A DNA stretch of 64,000 nucleotides, from assembly GCF_000208745.1 (NCBI RefSeq), contig NC_030856.1, forward strand, positions 6,874,448 through 6,938,447, read 5' to 3'. This DNA comes from Theobroma cacao (Eukaryota; Streptophyta; Magnoliopsida; Malvales; Malvaceae). Shown in pieces: positions 44,661-57,290 of this stretch. The first letter of the stretch is position 1, and each line of letters opens with the position of its first letter. The notes under the pieces are model-generated. The model ran no database searches, was not told the origin of the DNA, and saw only the letters and a list, made by a program, of their open reading frames with translations. Position numbers and translations under genes: made by a program.

Positions 44661-47174
44661 CTAGTTTCTTCTTCCTCTGTTTCTACCAACCCACTTTGTA
44701 ACATTGTTTTGCCAATCTCTCTCAACCATTCTGATAAACCACCATGGTCTTCCTGTTGTGAATACAATGTATCCTATGCTCAATCCTAACACCACTCCAC
44801 ATCCATAGCCCATCATTACAACTTCCCAAAAAAAGGCCATTTTAGAACCTTCATCTTCCTCAAGCATTGGTACCGGTGGTTTTGGTTCCTCCTCATTGCC
44901 GCATTTCTTCGACAATGGGAAGCCGCACAATCCCAAGTTACCGCTATAAGAATTGTTCTCAAAAGTATCAAATTGCTTTCCATTTGGAATTGGTCGAACC
45001 AGATCATTTTGTGAAAGATTTAACACTGCAAGGAATGTCAGATTCGTCAACTGAGAAGGAATTTTGCCACCAAGCTTGTTTGACGAGAGATCTAACGATT
45101 CAAGTGCTACCATATTTCCGAAAGATAGTGGGATAGGACCAGTTAAGTTGTTGTTAGACAAGTTGAGCACTTGGAGCGAAATGAGTTCTCCGAGTTCCTT
45201 AGGAATTTGTCCATAAAATAAATTGTTTGAAAAGTCTATGGACGTGAAAATGTCTAAGGTTTTTGCCAACTCAATCTCCAATCTCTTCATTGTTACATTC
45301 ACAGAAACATTCATAGAAATTTGCTGATAGACACTTTCATGTCCTTTTCCATAAGAACATGAACACTGACGGCCTGAATCATCTGCATAAGCACCACCGT
45401 CAAATATACCTTTACGTTCAGAAAAAATTTTTTCATTAGGCACATTCATCCGTGAGGCTGGACCCCAAGAACGCATATACCCCAGTGAGCTTGGAACCCG
45501 ATGTCTCTTTTGAGGTACATCTTTCATTGCTCTCAAATTTTGGAAGAATTTTGTTGGCAAGGGGCCAGTGAGCTCATTATGAGAGAGATCAATTATTTGC
45601 AATGAGGAGAAGTTAGACGAAGCTATGGAATTGGGCATGGGACCATAAAATCTATTATTTCGCAAAAGAAGAACTTTTAGCTCAGGAAGTGAAACTAACC
45701 AATGGGGAAAGGTATCAGTAAACTTGTTGTTCCTTAAATTCAAAACTTTCAAAGAACTACAATTAGCCAAAGATTGCGGCAATAATCCTTCCAATTGGTT
45801 GTCATTAAGGAGAAGATATCTCAACTGATCATTTGTAAAAGAATCAGGGACTTTGCCATAAAAATTATTCATCTCCAAATTCATGAACTCGAGATAAAAG
45901 CTGAAATTTCCAAGATAATTTGGAATGGTTCCAGTCAAGTTATTTCTAGACAAGTCAAGAAAAACAAGTGAACTTAGATTGCAAATCGAAGGATTTGACA
46001 GAATTGGCCCTTGAAGCGAGTTGGACCGAAGGTCAAGAACTCGAAGATTCTTTCCTGGAAATTGCTCCAAAGTGGTCAAAGAGTTGTAAGGAAGGTGCAA
46101 CTCGAGCAAGCTTTCCCACCCTTCTGCTTCCCATTTGGAAATTCCACCACAAATCTTGTTATTGGAAAGATCTAAAATCTCCAAATTTGATTTTTGAAAG
46201 AAACTTGGGAATTGTTTTATGCTACAAGAAGAGAATGATACAGTAGCAAGCTGGGGGAAGGAATAGTTAACATCATTACCGCTTGTGCTTAATGATAGTA
46301 AACTATTATTTGAAAGATAAAGATGGGAAAGATCTTTGAGTTTTGCAAGCATATTTGACTTGATGACACCACTCAAGTTGTTTGATGAAAGATCAAGCTG
46401 TTCAAGGTTCACAAGATCAAAAAAAGAACTGGGTATTGGACCATGAATGTCATTAGAACTCAAATCAATATTTCGGACAGAATTAGGCTTCTGAATTTGG
46501 TCGATTGGGCCGGTGAGTTTGTTATGGCTGAGATCTAAATCTAACAACGATGGCAGAGTAAACAGCCAAGATGGTACTCCACCACTTATTAGGTTATTAG
46601 ATAACCTAAATCCTTCTAGCAATTGAAGCTCACTAACATGATTTGGCAGTGGACCTTCTAATTGATTATGTGACAAATTTAGTAGGGTAACTTGTGTGAG
46701 ATTAAACATAGTTGTTGGAAGTTGACCACTAAAATTGCAAGAATCAAATTTCAAAGTAGTTAATTTTTTGAGGTTTCCAAAAGCATCCAGAATTTGTCCT
46801 CCAAACTCGTTTTGAGAAATATCTAAGAAGATGATTTGAGTGAGATTTCCAAATGATGCAGGAATTGACCCTCTAAAACTGCAAGAGGAAAGGTTCAACA
46901 ACTTAAGGGCAGTACTCAAGTTTGTCTCAGGGAGATAACCTGTGAGATTTTGATTCGAACCTAAATCTATGTGCTGAAGGTATGGAAGACGAAAAATTCC
47001 ACTTGGAAATTCTCCATGCAGGTTACACTCACTGAGACTCAAACGTTCCAGAGATGAAGTCAAGTTCAAAAAGGAAGGAAGTGCAACATCAGACATATCT
47101 ACAGAGTCAAGGATAAGGTTTCTTAAATTGGTTAAGTTTTGTGCAAGCATGTTAAAACCTTGGCTATCAATTCT

Positions 47175-47177
47175 CTA
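47175..47177 (-). other. Premature TAG in RLP copy 1
   Basis: The frame reads MYPQSE, stop, RIDSQGFNMLAQ. Copy 2 reads through the aligned region (DLRFDSQGFDMLA). Confidence 0.85.
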
Positions 47178-47507
47178 TTCAGATTGAGGATACATGGGAG
47201 TAGAAAGATCGAGTGAAACCAATTTTGATAGGAAACTAATTTCATATGGGATTAAGCCAGAGAATGAATTAGAAGAGAGATTAAGATGAGTCAAACTCAC
47301 TAACTGATTAAATAACACCAATGAGAGAGAGCCATTGAAATCGTTGTGAGCAAGATTGAGTCGTTTGAGTCCTTGAAGGTGGAAGAGACTACTGTTTTCA
47401 GGGAGAGTGCCATAAAGGCAGCTGGCACTGAGGTCGATGCCAATGACATGGCCCCTTACCTTGTGGCAACTGACTCCTTCCCATGAACAGCAATCCGTGA
47501 TTTCATT

Positions 47508-47510
47508 TCA
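47508..47510 (-). other. Premature TGA in RLP copy 1 N-cap
   Basis: The frame reads DYPTNS, stop, NEITDCCSWEG. Copy 2 has Trp here (TSSWNESTDCCSW), so a TGG to TGA change is the simplest explanation. Confidence 0.88.
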
Positions 47511-47675
47511 AGAATTTGTTGGGTAATCAACGCAATAATCATGCAGAGAAATGGTGTTTTTGAATTCGAGCAAGGCAGCTCTTTGTTCTGGGAGGCATAA
47601 ATGAGCTGAATGAAAATGCAAAAACGCAAAAAGCAGAAAAAGGGTTGGAAACAACATCCTAACTACCTTTCCCAT

Positions 47676-47958
47676 ATTTTCTCGAGAAAAAGGAAGTTAT
47701 GAAACAAGGGTAGTCGAAAAAGGGCAAGCTAGGGAGGTGAAACTGAAAATGAGTTGTGGTTGAGGTTGAGGGACATTAATTATAAATGAAGTACCTGAGA
47801 AGTGGAGACATCTCTTTTTCAAGTCTTTGCAAAATGTTTTAAATTTTTTTTTATTAATGAATTTCAAGTCAAGTCTTCTCAACTTGAAAATTTATGTCTG
47901 GAATCAAAATTAAATTAACAGAATAAAAAGGAAAAGTGTATGCGTCGTGTGTGACAAG
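47676..47958 (-). promoter_or_regulatory. Upstream region of RLP copy 1
   Basis: Nearly identical to the region upstream of RLP copy 2 for the first 190 bp or so. A TATA-like TTTATAATT lies at about 47779-47787, roughly 105 bp before the start codon. From 47786 it enters the block that recurs without a gene at 2085, 3955, 4309 and 8365. At about 47950 it jumps over some 410 bp present in the other copies, with CGTGT at both edges of the gap. Confidence 0.7.
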
Positions 47959-48089
47959 ATGGCTGTACACACAAATTTCTTGTCAAAATTTCTTGACTTG
48001 AAAATTATGAGACAAATACTAGTATTTGATGAAGTGAGTGATGATCTCTGGAAATTCCTCTGATTAATTTCTTCAATTTGTCTTCAAGA

Positions 48090-48560
48090 GTCACAAACTT
48101 GGACTTAGTCTTGATCACGAACGCTTGATCTTCTCTTCAAGGGTCTTCACGATTTAATCTTGATCACGAACGTACTTGATCTTTGCGTCAAGGGTCTTCA
48201 CGACTTAGTCTTGATCACGAACACGAACGTACTTGATCTTTGCGTCAAGGGTCTTCACGACTTAGTCTTGATCACGAACACTCGATCTTCACTTCAAGGG
48301 TGTACTTGATCTTCGCGTCAAGGGTCTTCACGACTTAGTCTTGATCATGAACACTCGATCTTCAAGGGTCTTCACGACTTAGTCTTGATCACGAACACTC
48401 GATCTTCGCTTCAAGGGTCTTCACGACTTAGTCTTGATCACGAACGTACTTGATCATGAACTTCGCTTGATATCTTGATCACGAGCTTTGCTTGATATCT
48501 TGATCACGAACTTCGTTGCTACTTGATCACGAACTTCGTTGTTGCTTGATTTTCACTTCA
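48090..48560. repeat. Minisatellite in the U3 part of the solo LTR
   Basis: Tandem units of about 50 bp built on TCTTCACGACTTAGTCTTGA, TCACGAAC and TTGATCTT.GCGTCAAGGG, followed by shorter units of CTTGATCACGAACTTCGTTG. They are upstream of the LTR TATA box, where enhancer repeats are often found in LTR elements. Confidence 0.85.
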
Positions 48561-48841
48561 GAAATCTTCTATTCTTCTTGATCTCTGAAATGCTCTCAAT
48601 CTTCAAATGCTCCCAATCTTCGAATGCCTCCGAATCTTCGAATGCCTCTGAATGAATGAAAATGGTTTGGGGGAGCCCCCTATTTATAATGTTTAGTGGG
48701 AGACTTTGATGAGAATGTAATCTCTTTGAATTATCTCTAAATTATTTTAATTTATTTAGAGATAAATCATGATGACTCATTAAAAGTCTTTTGATTGGCC
48801 GGACCTTGAGTCATTGAATTTTGAGTGGCTGAAGTTAGGTA

Positions 48842-49142
48842 TTATCTCTAAATTATCTCAATTTATTTAGAGTAAATTAAATAATCTAATTTGACTTTTA
48901 TCTCTAAATTAATATAATTATTAGAGATAAATTAAATGACCAATAATTAAATTTTGATTGGTCAAAAATATGAATATTATCTCTAAATTATCTTGATTTA
49001 TTTAGAGATAAATTGGATGACCAACAACTAATTTTTGATTGGTCAAAAATATAAATATTATCTCTAAATTATTTTGATTTATTTAGAGATAAATTGAATG
49101 ACCAATAACTAATTTTTTGATTGGTCCAAAAAAAATATTATC
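48842..49142. repeat. Tandem palindromic repeats in the LTR downstream part
   Basis: Three to four units of about 75-85 bp, each with the near-palindrome TTATCTCTAAATTAT...TTTAGAGATAA followed by GACCAA and TTTTTGATTGGTC. The unit can fold into hairpins. Noncoding. Confidence 0.8.
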
Positions 49143-49280
49143 TGCCAATAGGTGGATTGATTTAACTATATGTCTTTAAAATAATCTAACCAATAAATTA
49201 ATTATTTTATAATTAATTACATGGTTATTAAATCCACGTGGCGGCATGCAATTGGCTGATAATTTTTTTCTCCTTCTACA

Positions 49281-50112
49281 ATGGCACTTAACAATATTAA
49301 AAGAAAAGCTCCAAGATGAAAGAAAGGAGAAGAATCACTAAAGTGTACAAGCATGTTTTTCTCATCATTCCATTGTATTTTCATGTTAAAAGCACCTACT
49401 AAAACTTAGAGTAGCATTATTTTTCAATATATTTTTGTTTTTACTATTTAACTCACCTGTTAAAAATTAAATAATTTTAAAATAAGATTTATCAATTTAT
49501 AATAAGTCAATTTATTTGTAAATACAATGTTTAAAATTGAATCAATTTATGATACTTTGATCAATAGTATAAAACAATCGAAAAGTAAAAATTATACAAA
49601 AACAAAATTGAATATTGTTTTGAAAACAATCCAAAAGATTTTGAAACAAAAAGAGTAATAAAATTGATCATATAAGTGACAATTCAACTATGAAAACTAT
49701 CAAGTCAAAAGGAAGATGAAAAACAATTCATTTCTCCTTAGTTCTCTTATAATTATTAGTATTTATTATCATGTGTTTTATACATAAAATTCTTTAAATT
49801 TCATGATGTGGAAGATGAGATTTTTTTTAATTGGCATATAAACACTGACTTTTAATAATCTTGTAATACAATCTAATGAAAAAAAAACTAGAAAATATGG
49901 GATTTTTTTTGTTTTTTTACAAAGAAATTATGATATTTTTGTTGGTCATATATTCCAAAAACAATTATTAACAGCAAAAAAAAGTATATTGAAAGAATGA
50001 AATTTGAAAAGCCAAAAGAATAACAAAAAGAAGCATTATAGGCTCAATATATTTGTTATCCTTAATAACAGCTTAAGGGTAATAAAATAAAGAAGAGAAG
50101 GTAGATTTAAAA
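49281..50112. repeat. RLP-upstream remainder and first amplified noncoding unit
   Basis: The remainder of the RLP-upstream block continues past the solo LTR (49281-49430). From about 49740 the unit amplified again at 54360 and 55746 begins (TTCTTTAAATTTCATGA, AATTGGCATATAAACACT). Noncoding. Confidence 0.6.
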
Positions 50113-50839
50113 AGGTTAAATTATGTTATTAGTTTCTATATTTATAAAAAAATGTGAATTTAATCCATGTACAGAAAAATGTGACTTTAGGCATGGTGAG
50201 TGAGAGCATTTTCATTTGGCTTTTGAATACAAAATTAGACTTCTAACCAGTAAACTATCACTTGCAATGATGAGAAACTACAAGTCTACAAATAAACTAG
50301 AACGGATTTAGCGTCTTCTTCTTCTTTTTCTTTAAAGGCAGAGAGGGTTTAACTTAATTGTAAACAAGTACCATATTTGTGAGAAGGATTTCGAGGGCAA
50401 GCAGACAAACAGGACATGTCCTGAAAGCAGCTAAAAGGTTAAAATAAGCGTGTAGTTGAGGATTTTCTCCAATCTTTTTTGTTAATTGGTTGTTAATTTT
50501 TTTTCTTTTTCCCTGACCTTTTTAGTTAATCTCATGTAATTTAGTTAATCTCCCTCTATTCGATTGTTAATTTTTTTTGTTTCCTAATTTTTTTGTTAAC
50601 CTCATTTAATTTAGGGTTAAGGTGCTTGAGATTAAAATTTGATGGATTTTTGTCCATTGATATCCACACCAACATTTTCGCCACATCAGCAAGTGCCATG
50701 TCAACATTTTCACCACATCAACAACTGCCATGTCAGCAAAATGCATCTTATTTGTTCAATCAATGTCAGGTCAACACATAGTCAACACCATCTACAATTT
50801 TTTTTTATAAAATATAGAAATTAATTGTAAACTTTAACT
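50113..50839. mobile_element. Nonautonomous DNA transposon with 45-bp inverted ends
   Basis: 727 bp flanked by ATTTAAAA at 50105-50112 and 50840-50847. Ends: AGGTTAAATTATG with ATTAGTTTCTATATTTATAA on the left, and on the right the complement of AGTTAAAGTTTAC with AATTAATTTCTATATTTTAT. Paralogs at 54570-54585 and 56060-56075 run through the site without an insert. An 8-bp duplication and long ends fit hAT or Mutator-like MITEs. Inside, about 33 bp around ACATTTTCGCCACATCAGCA is repeated in tandem. Confidence 0.85.
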
Positions 50840-52420
50840 ATTTAAAATCATTTTTATATACATCGTCAATGAAATTTTTAAAACCTACAAGCAGAGTTAG
50901 AAAGTTACCATGTATTACATATTAAATTAATAGATAAATTAATATAATAAATAAATAAACATATGAAAATATTCTAACTTTTTTTGTTAAATTTAAGAAC
51001 TCGATAGGGGATAATACATAGTCCAAAAAAGATAGTCTTTGTTTACATTGTCATGCTTTATACACAGTTAGTCTTCGGCAACTTTCCCAGCAATTACTGA
51101 TTACTTCAAAGGTGGGATATCCTTTTGCTTTTCTTTGGACATAATTAATTAATTTACTTCGAATTCCCATTACATGCTTTAGCTTTTGTTTGGTCTTTAA
51201 TTAATATATTTACCATTACTCTTCAGCTGATATGACTTCTCTTTTTTAGGTGTTGGGTGTTAAAACAATGAAGGGGACCTCCTTCCCACTAATTGGGTCC
51301 TAATAAATCAAGCTTTTTTACTATCGCAAATAATTATTTAAGGCTTTGTTTTCCTAATAATTTAATGGTTTTGAACAAACCAAGACCAAGTCATTACTCT
51401 CTTTCAAAGTAAATCTTAAAATGTTTCTGTAGACATAATTTCTGAGCATATAATTTCATAAGCATGCTACTTTATTGCTAGTTTCTTCATCCTCCATTAC
51501 TATTATAGGTGATTATATAGGTGCATTCCATGTATAATTTTATGTGTTTGAGAAAGTACTTCTAGAAAAAAAAAATACTAGTAATGAGAACAAAAACAAA
51601 TAATTTTTTTCTTTTCTCTCTCAAGAGCAATTTTGCTTTTAAAAGTGATTTTTTAAAAAAAATGATTTTATTAACAATAAAACCAATATGCCATCCGAAG
51701 TCTCTACACGATTGCTAAAGACTTCTGTTAGCATATAATTCTAACTTCGGCATCATCAAGACCTACGAGATCTTCTCATGTAAATCCTTACAATTGATAT
51801 TATAGCAGCATAAAACCATGGAGGACCAATTAGCAATTCAGTTGAAAAGCGATGACAGCAATAAATAATTTTATCATCTATGGCAAAGTTGTTAAATGTA
51901 ACCTTTATCAAGTTTAAAGTTTTTTTTTTTTTCATAATTGAAGGAAGGAAAATTCAAATCCTGCTCTTTAAGCAAGAGATCATGCATCAAATAATAAGTC
52001 AATGCTCAGATGCTTTATTAAGTCTAAAGTTATTTTTAATTAATTCATACATTTGATTCATTAATACAATTAAATCAAATTTCTCTTTTTTTAAATAAAT
52101 AAAATAAAAATATAAAACGGACAAAATAATGTCTTGTCATATAGAAGAGCGTCAATAGCTGTCTAGTTCACATTTTAGAAAGCCATTTTTATGGGGGATG
52201 GGGGTGCAACTTCAATTGTCCTTTTCAAGAAAGCACCAGCAACATCATAAGATATGAACTAGTCATTACACGGCTTCTTAATGTTCCATAACTGGTATTC
52301 TATTATTTTTTTTTTTCCTTCTGGCTATTCCAAAACGGAATCTGTTGCTTGAAAATACTGTTGAAGCATACTGTTACTGTAAGATATCAGCTGAGGGAAA
52401 AATTATAGTAAGAACTTTAC
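50840..52420. repeat. Amplified noncoding unit 1 (right part, block B copy 3)
   Basis: Shares AAGAACTCGATAGGGGATAA, TACACAGTTAGTCTTCG, GGACCTCCTTCCCA and the block B words with 54590-55745 and 56060-57350. The end (52130-52420) carries the decayed RAB3GAP2-like exon 3 pattern. No gene. Confidence 0.7.
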
Positions 52421-52599
52421 TTTGCAATGCTTTTTTTTTTTAGGATTTAGAAAAAGGAAATTCAAATTTTATTTTTTAAATAGAAGATTATATACCACGT
52501 CAAATGTTTGAGTGCAATTTTACAATGCTTTACTCCTGCATCATATCATAATTAACACCATCTTGATTCGTGTCTCGTCCCAACTTCACCATCTTGAAT

Positions 52600-53190
52600 T
52601 TTTTTTTATTTTTTTTCAAAAAAAAAAGAGATAGCTCAAAAGTAAGAATTCATGTCACAAATAAACCGTGTGTGACGGGATGGTACTTGTTTTTGAAAAA
52701 GTGTTGATTTTATTGAGCCAGCCTTCAACCTGCCTCTTCAAGTCTTTAGTCTTGATTGACTAAAGACTCTTGGTGGCATAAAAGTTGTTTTAGCTGGGTA
52801 AAAGCCTGTACACTTGTGAACATAAAGAGATCTACCCAAAGAATAATTGGCACGACATTCCCTGAACAGAATCCAGCCTTAAAAAATAAAGCATCCTAAA
52901 ATCAACCCGGTTCCAGACAGCAAGACCCTCCCAGTGGTAACAAAAGAGCACTCCTCCCAGTGGTATCATCTCAACGCAAGCAAGAAGTCACAAAAAAGTG
53001 ATCAAAAAAGGACGTGAGAAAACCGCACCAAACTTAACAATATTAAAGGAAAAGCTTCAAGATAATAGAAAGGAGAGGAATCGAGAAATTGAGGGAAAAC
53101 TTTATAAGCATGTTTTTCTCATCCTTCCATTGCATTTTCAAGTTAGAAAGCACCTACTAAAAGTTAGAGTAACATTATGTTTCCTTATAT
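52600..53190 (-). repeat. RLP-upstream-like block, interrupted copy
   Basis: AAAAAGAGATAGCTCAAAAG, CGTGTGTGACGGGATGG and, after an insertion, TTAACAATATTAAAGGAAAA belong to the RLP-upstream block. There is no gene on its left. Confidence 0.65.
52687..53031 (-). mobile_element. Probable retroelement fragment inside an RLP-upstream block
   Basis: About 345 bp that separates GGATGGTACTT from ACTTAACAATATT, contiguous in other copies. It starts T-rich (GTTTTTGAAAAAGTG) and has higher GC, like a minus-strand LINE end. Only ACTT can be seen as a possible target duplication. Confidence 0.5.
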
Positions 53191-53199
53191 TTTGGTTTT

Positions 53200-54359
53200 T
53201 ACTATTTAACTCATTTGATAAAAAATTAAATAATTTTAAAATAAAATTTATCAATTTATGATAAATCAATTTATTCATAAATACAAATATTCAATATTGA
53301 ATCAATTTATGATACTTCAGTCGATGATACAAAACAAACGAAAAGTAAGGATAATACAAAAGCAAAATTGAATATTGTCTTGAAAACAATCCAAAAGACG
53401 GTAACGTGAATTTTGAAACAAAAAAAGTAATAAAATTGAACATATAAGTGACAAAGATATGATAATTGAAATAAACATTTAATTTTTGTTCCTTTTGATT
53501 AACAAAAAATTAAAGTAAGCTTCATATTTTAGTTATATAACTTTTAAAATAAATTAAATATAAAAAATCAGATAATTGAATTGAAAATTTCCCTAAAATG
53601 CCCCGTTTGTTGGAGTTTTCGGTTTTACCTCTAAAATTAATCCATAAATTTCTGTTGGATTTTCCTAACAGAAAAATGCAACTATTAAATAATTTTTGTA
53701 TGTAGTTGAGGTAATAAAAAATTAAAAATTTATTGAATAAAGGACCTTCTTATTATAGATTGCAACAAATTCAGGTCATCATCAAAACAACTTTAAGAAA
53801 TTGGAATGATTATTATTATTACAATTAAAGTGAGGACCGGAGAGATAGCTTTTTCTGTTTGTTTTTTTCCAAGAAAAAGAGAGAAAGCTCAAAAAGGACG
53901 AAATTCATTTCACACGCAAGAAGCCGTGTGTGACAAAACTAAAACCACTTTCACATGCAATTAAACTGCATTTGCATTTTCACCTTAAATCCACTTTCCT
54001 AAAACTTGAAAAGGATAAGCATGAAAGCGTCTTCATTGTTTCAAACAGTTTTTTCTCAAAAAATTGGGCCTGCTACTCTCCACTCAACAAACTTAATTCA
54101 TTCTTACGTGGATCCTTAGCTTCAAAATTAAACAAATGACAATAAAAGGCTATGAAATTACAAGAATATAATGAAAGTATGTACTACTACCTTTTCCATC
54201 AAATTTTTAATTTAGAATATCTAAATTAAACAAAAGGTTAACAATGTTTTGAGTTGTTTGCATTTTTCCCTTTTCATTTCTTTATTATTTTTTTATTCAT
54301 TACTTACCAATCGAAAATATAGAATATAAATGATAATAATTGGATTTCTGGGACTTTAT
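53200..54359. repeat. Duplicated blocks D and spacer, no gene
   Basis: 53480-54030 pairs with 42450-43040. 54150-54350 is the spacer repeat found at 1630, 3436 and 7813. No coding sequence. Confidence 0.6.
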
Positions 54360-55745
54360 TATTTATTATCTCATGTGTTATACATAAAATTCTTTAAATT
54401 TCATGACATGGAAGATGAGTTTTTTTCTTAATTGGCATATAAACACTGAATTTTAATAATCTTGTAGAACAATCTAATGAAAAAAAATAGAAAAAGAAGG
54501 ATTATAGGCTCAATATATTTGTTATCCTTAATAAAGCCTTAAGGGTAATAAGATAAGGAAGAGAAGGTAGATTTAAAAATTATTTTTGTATACATCGTCA
54601 ATGAAATTTTTAAAATCTTCAAGCAGAGTTAGAAAGTTATCGTGTATCACATTTGAGTATATTAAATTAATATAATAAATAAAAACATATAAAAATATTC
54701 TAACTTTTTTTGTTAAATTTAAGAACTCAACAGGGGATAATATATAGTCCAAAACAGATAGTCTTTGTTTACATTTTCATGCTTTATACACAGTTAGTCT
54801 TCGCAACTTTCCTAGCAATTGCTGATTACTTCAAGTGTGGGATGTCCTTTGGCTTTTCTTTGGTCTTAATTAATTAATTTGCTTCGAATTCCTATTACAT
54901 GCTTTAGCTTTTGTTTGGTCTTAATTAATTTATTTAACATAACTCTTCAGCTGATATGACTTCTCTTTTCTAGTTGTGGGTGTTAAAATAATGAAGGGAC
55001 CTCCTTCACGTTAATTGGGTCCTAATAATTCAAGCTTTTTTAGCATCACTCATAATTATTTGAGGATTTATTTTCCTAATAATTTAATGGTCGCGAACAA
55101 AGCAAGACCAAGTCACGACTCTCTTTCAAAGTAAATTTTAGAAATGTTTCTGTAGACATAATTTCTGAATGTATAATTTCTTAAGCATGCTGCTTGTATT
55201 GCTAGTTTCCTCATCCTCCATTACTATTACAGGTGATTATATAGATGCATTCCATGTATAATTTTATGTGTTTAAGAAAGTAATTATAGAAAAAGAAAAC
55301 ATAATAATAATGAGAACAAAATCAAATAATTTCTTTTTTCTTTTCTCTATCAAGAGCAAACTATTTATGGAAGTTGTATGGGATCTCCTCATGAAAATCC
55401 TTACAATTGATAATATTATAGCAGCATATATAAAACCATGGAGAAAAAAGGAATTTAGTGGAAAAGTGATGACAGCATTAAACAATTTTGTCATCTATGG
55501 CAAGGTTGTTAAATGTATCCTTTATCAAGTTTAAAGTTACTTTTAACGCATTCATACATTTTTCTTTCTTTGAATAAAATAAAATAAGAAAGAAAAAAAA
55601 GGGGCAAAGTAGTGTCTTGTCAGATAAAAAGGCATCAACCATATTGTCTAGTTCACATTTCAAAAAAGCCATTTCTCAATGAGGGGTGGGGGTGCAACTT
55701 CAACTGTTCTTTTCAAGAACAAGGTATGAACTAGTAATATTACAT
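54360..55745. repeat. Amplified noncoding unit 2
   Basis: Direct copy of the unit at 49740-52300 (without its transposon) and of the next unit. The words AGAACTCAACAGGGGATAAT and CATGCTTTATACACAGTTAG are shared. No open frame is kept between copies. Confidence 0.75.
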
Positions 55746-57255
55746 TAAATTCTTTAAATTTCATGACGTGGAAGATGAAATTTTTTTTCTTAATTGGCAT
55801 ATAAACACTTAATTCAATAATCTTGTAATACAATTTAATAAAAAAGCTAGAAAATATGATATTCGTTTTGGTTTTTTTACAAAGAAATTAAGATATTTTT
55901 GTTGGTCATATATTCCAAAAAGAATTATTAACAGCAAGAAAAGGTATATTGAAAGAATGAAATTTGAAAAGCGAAAAAATATAAAAAGAAGCATTATAGG
56001 CTCAATATATTTGCTATCCTTAATAAAGGCTTAAGGGTAATAAAATAAAGAAGAGAAGGTAGATTTAAAAATTATTTTTATATACATCGTCAATGAAATT
56101 TTAAAAATCTACAAACAAAGTTAAAAAGTTACCATATATCATATTTAAGTATATTAAATTAATAAATATAAACATATGAAAATTTTTCAATTTTTTTATT
56201 AAATTTAAGAACTCAACAGGGGATAATATATAGATTAAAAAAGATTGTCTTTGTCTACATTTTCATGCTTTATATACAATTTAGTCTTCGACAATTTCCC
56301 AGCAATTACTGATTACTTCAAGTATGGGATATCCTTTTGCTTTTTATTTTTTTATTACTTTGATAATTATATGTACCCTTTTGCCTTTCTTTGGTCTTAA
56401 TTAATTAATTTACTTCCAATTCCCATTACATGCTTTAGCATTTGTTTGGTCTTTAATTAGTATATTTACCATGACTCTTCAACTGATGTGACGTCTCTTT
56501 TTTATGTGTTGGGTGTTAAAATAATGAAAGGGACCTCCTTTTCCAATAATTGAGTCCTAATAATTCAAGCTTTTTTACTATCACAAATAATTATTTAAGG
56601 CTTTATTTTCCTAATAATTTAATGGTTACGAACAAACCAAGACCAAGTCGTGACTCTCTTCTAAAGTAAATCTTAGAAATGTTTCTGTAGACATAATTTA
56701 TGAGCATATAATTTCTCTAGCGTGCTACTTTTTGATAGTTTCTTTGTCCTCCATTACTATTATGGGTGATTATATAGGTGCATTCCAAGTATATATAGTT
56801 TTGTGTTTGAGAAAGTAATTCTAGAAAAAAAATATAATAATAATGAGAAACAAAATAAATAATTTCTTTTCTCTTTTCTCTCTCAATAATTTTTCTTTTC
56901 AAAAAATAATTTTATTAACATTAAAGCCAATATACCATCCGAAGTCTCTACACGATTGCTAAAGATTTCTATTGACATATAATTCTAACTTGTGCATCAC
57001 CAACACCTATTGGATCTCCTCATGAATATCTTTACAATTGATAACAATATAGCAGCATATACAAAACCATGAAGGACCAATTAGGAATTAACGAAAAAGT
57101 GATGACAACAATAAATAATTTAACAACAAGGTTGTTAAATGTATCTTTTATCAAATCTAAAGTTACTTCTAAAAGGAATTGTAAAATGGGCAAAGTAATG
57201 TCTTGTCAAATAGAAAAGCATCAACCACATTGTCTAGTTCACATCTCAGAAAACC

Positions 57256-57290
<35 letters not shown>

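Larger units (their letters stand above)
44661..47675 (-). pseudogene. Cf-9-type LRR receptor-like protein, two nonsense codons
   Basis: One uninterrupted exon of 1005 codons from MGKVVRML at 47675 to a stop at 44661. It shows a signal peptide, the N-cap motif CCSWEGVSC, about 30 LRRs, an island region, more LRRs, the C-cap GLCGFPLSKKC, an acidic stretch, a membrane segment (YGCGVVLGLSIGYIVF) and a short basic tail without a kinase. Such proteins bind apoplastic ligands and signal through SOBIR1/BAK1-type partners (family knowledge). TGA at 47510-47508 replaces the Trp of the N-cap (SSWNE in copy 2), and TAG at 47177-47175 follows. Both are in frame and there is no frameshift, so the loss looks recent. 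Translation from the Met at 47150 would lack a signal peptide. Relative to copy 2, 12 residues are missing near the signal peptide. Confidence 0.9.
47964..49280 (+). mobile_element. Solo LTR, 1.32 kb, with internal minisatellite
   Basis: Starts TGTACACACAAATTTC and ends CTTCTACA, flanked by the 5-bp target duplication ATGGC at 47959-47963 and 49281-49285. Paralogs such as 2658-2670 have a single ATGGC (GGATGGCACTTAAC), giving the empty site. A TATA box TATTTATAAT at 48681-48690 follows a G/C-rich AGCCCCC, the usual layout of a plant LTR promoter, and orients it on the plus strand. No internal retroelement sequence or second LTR is present. It splits the upstream region of RLP copy 1. Confidence 0.88.

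Noticed and set aside
48090..48560. CRISPR-like regularly spaced repeats
   Set aside because: Repeat units are contiguous, without unique spacers, and lie inside a plant LTR.
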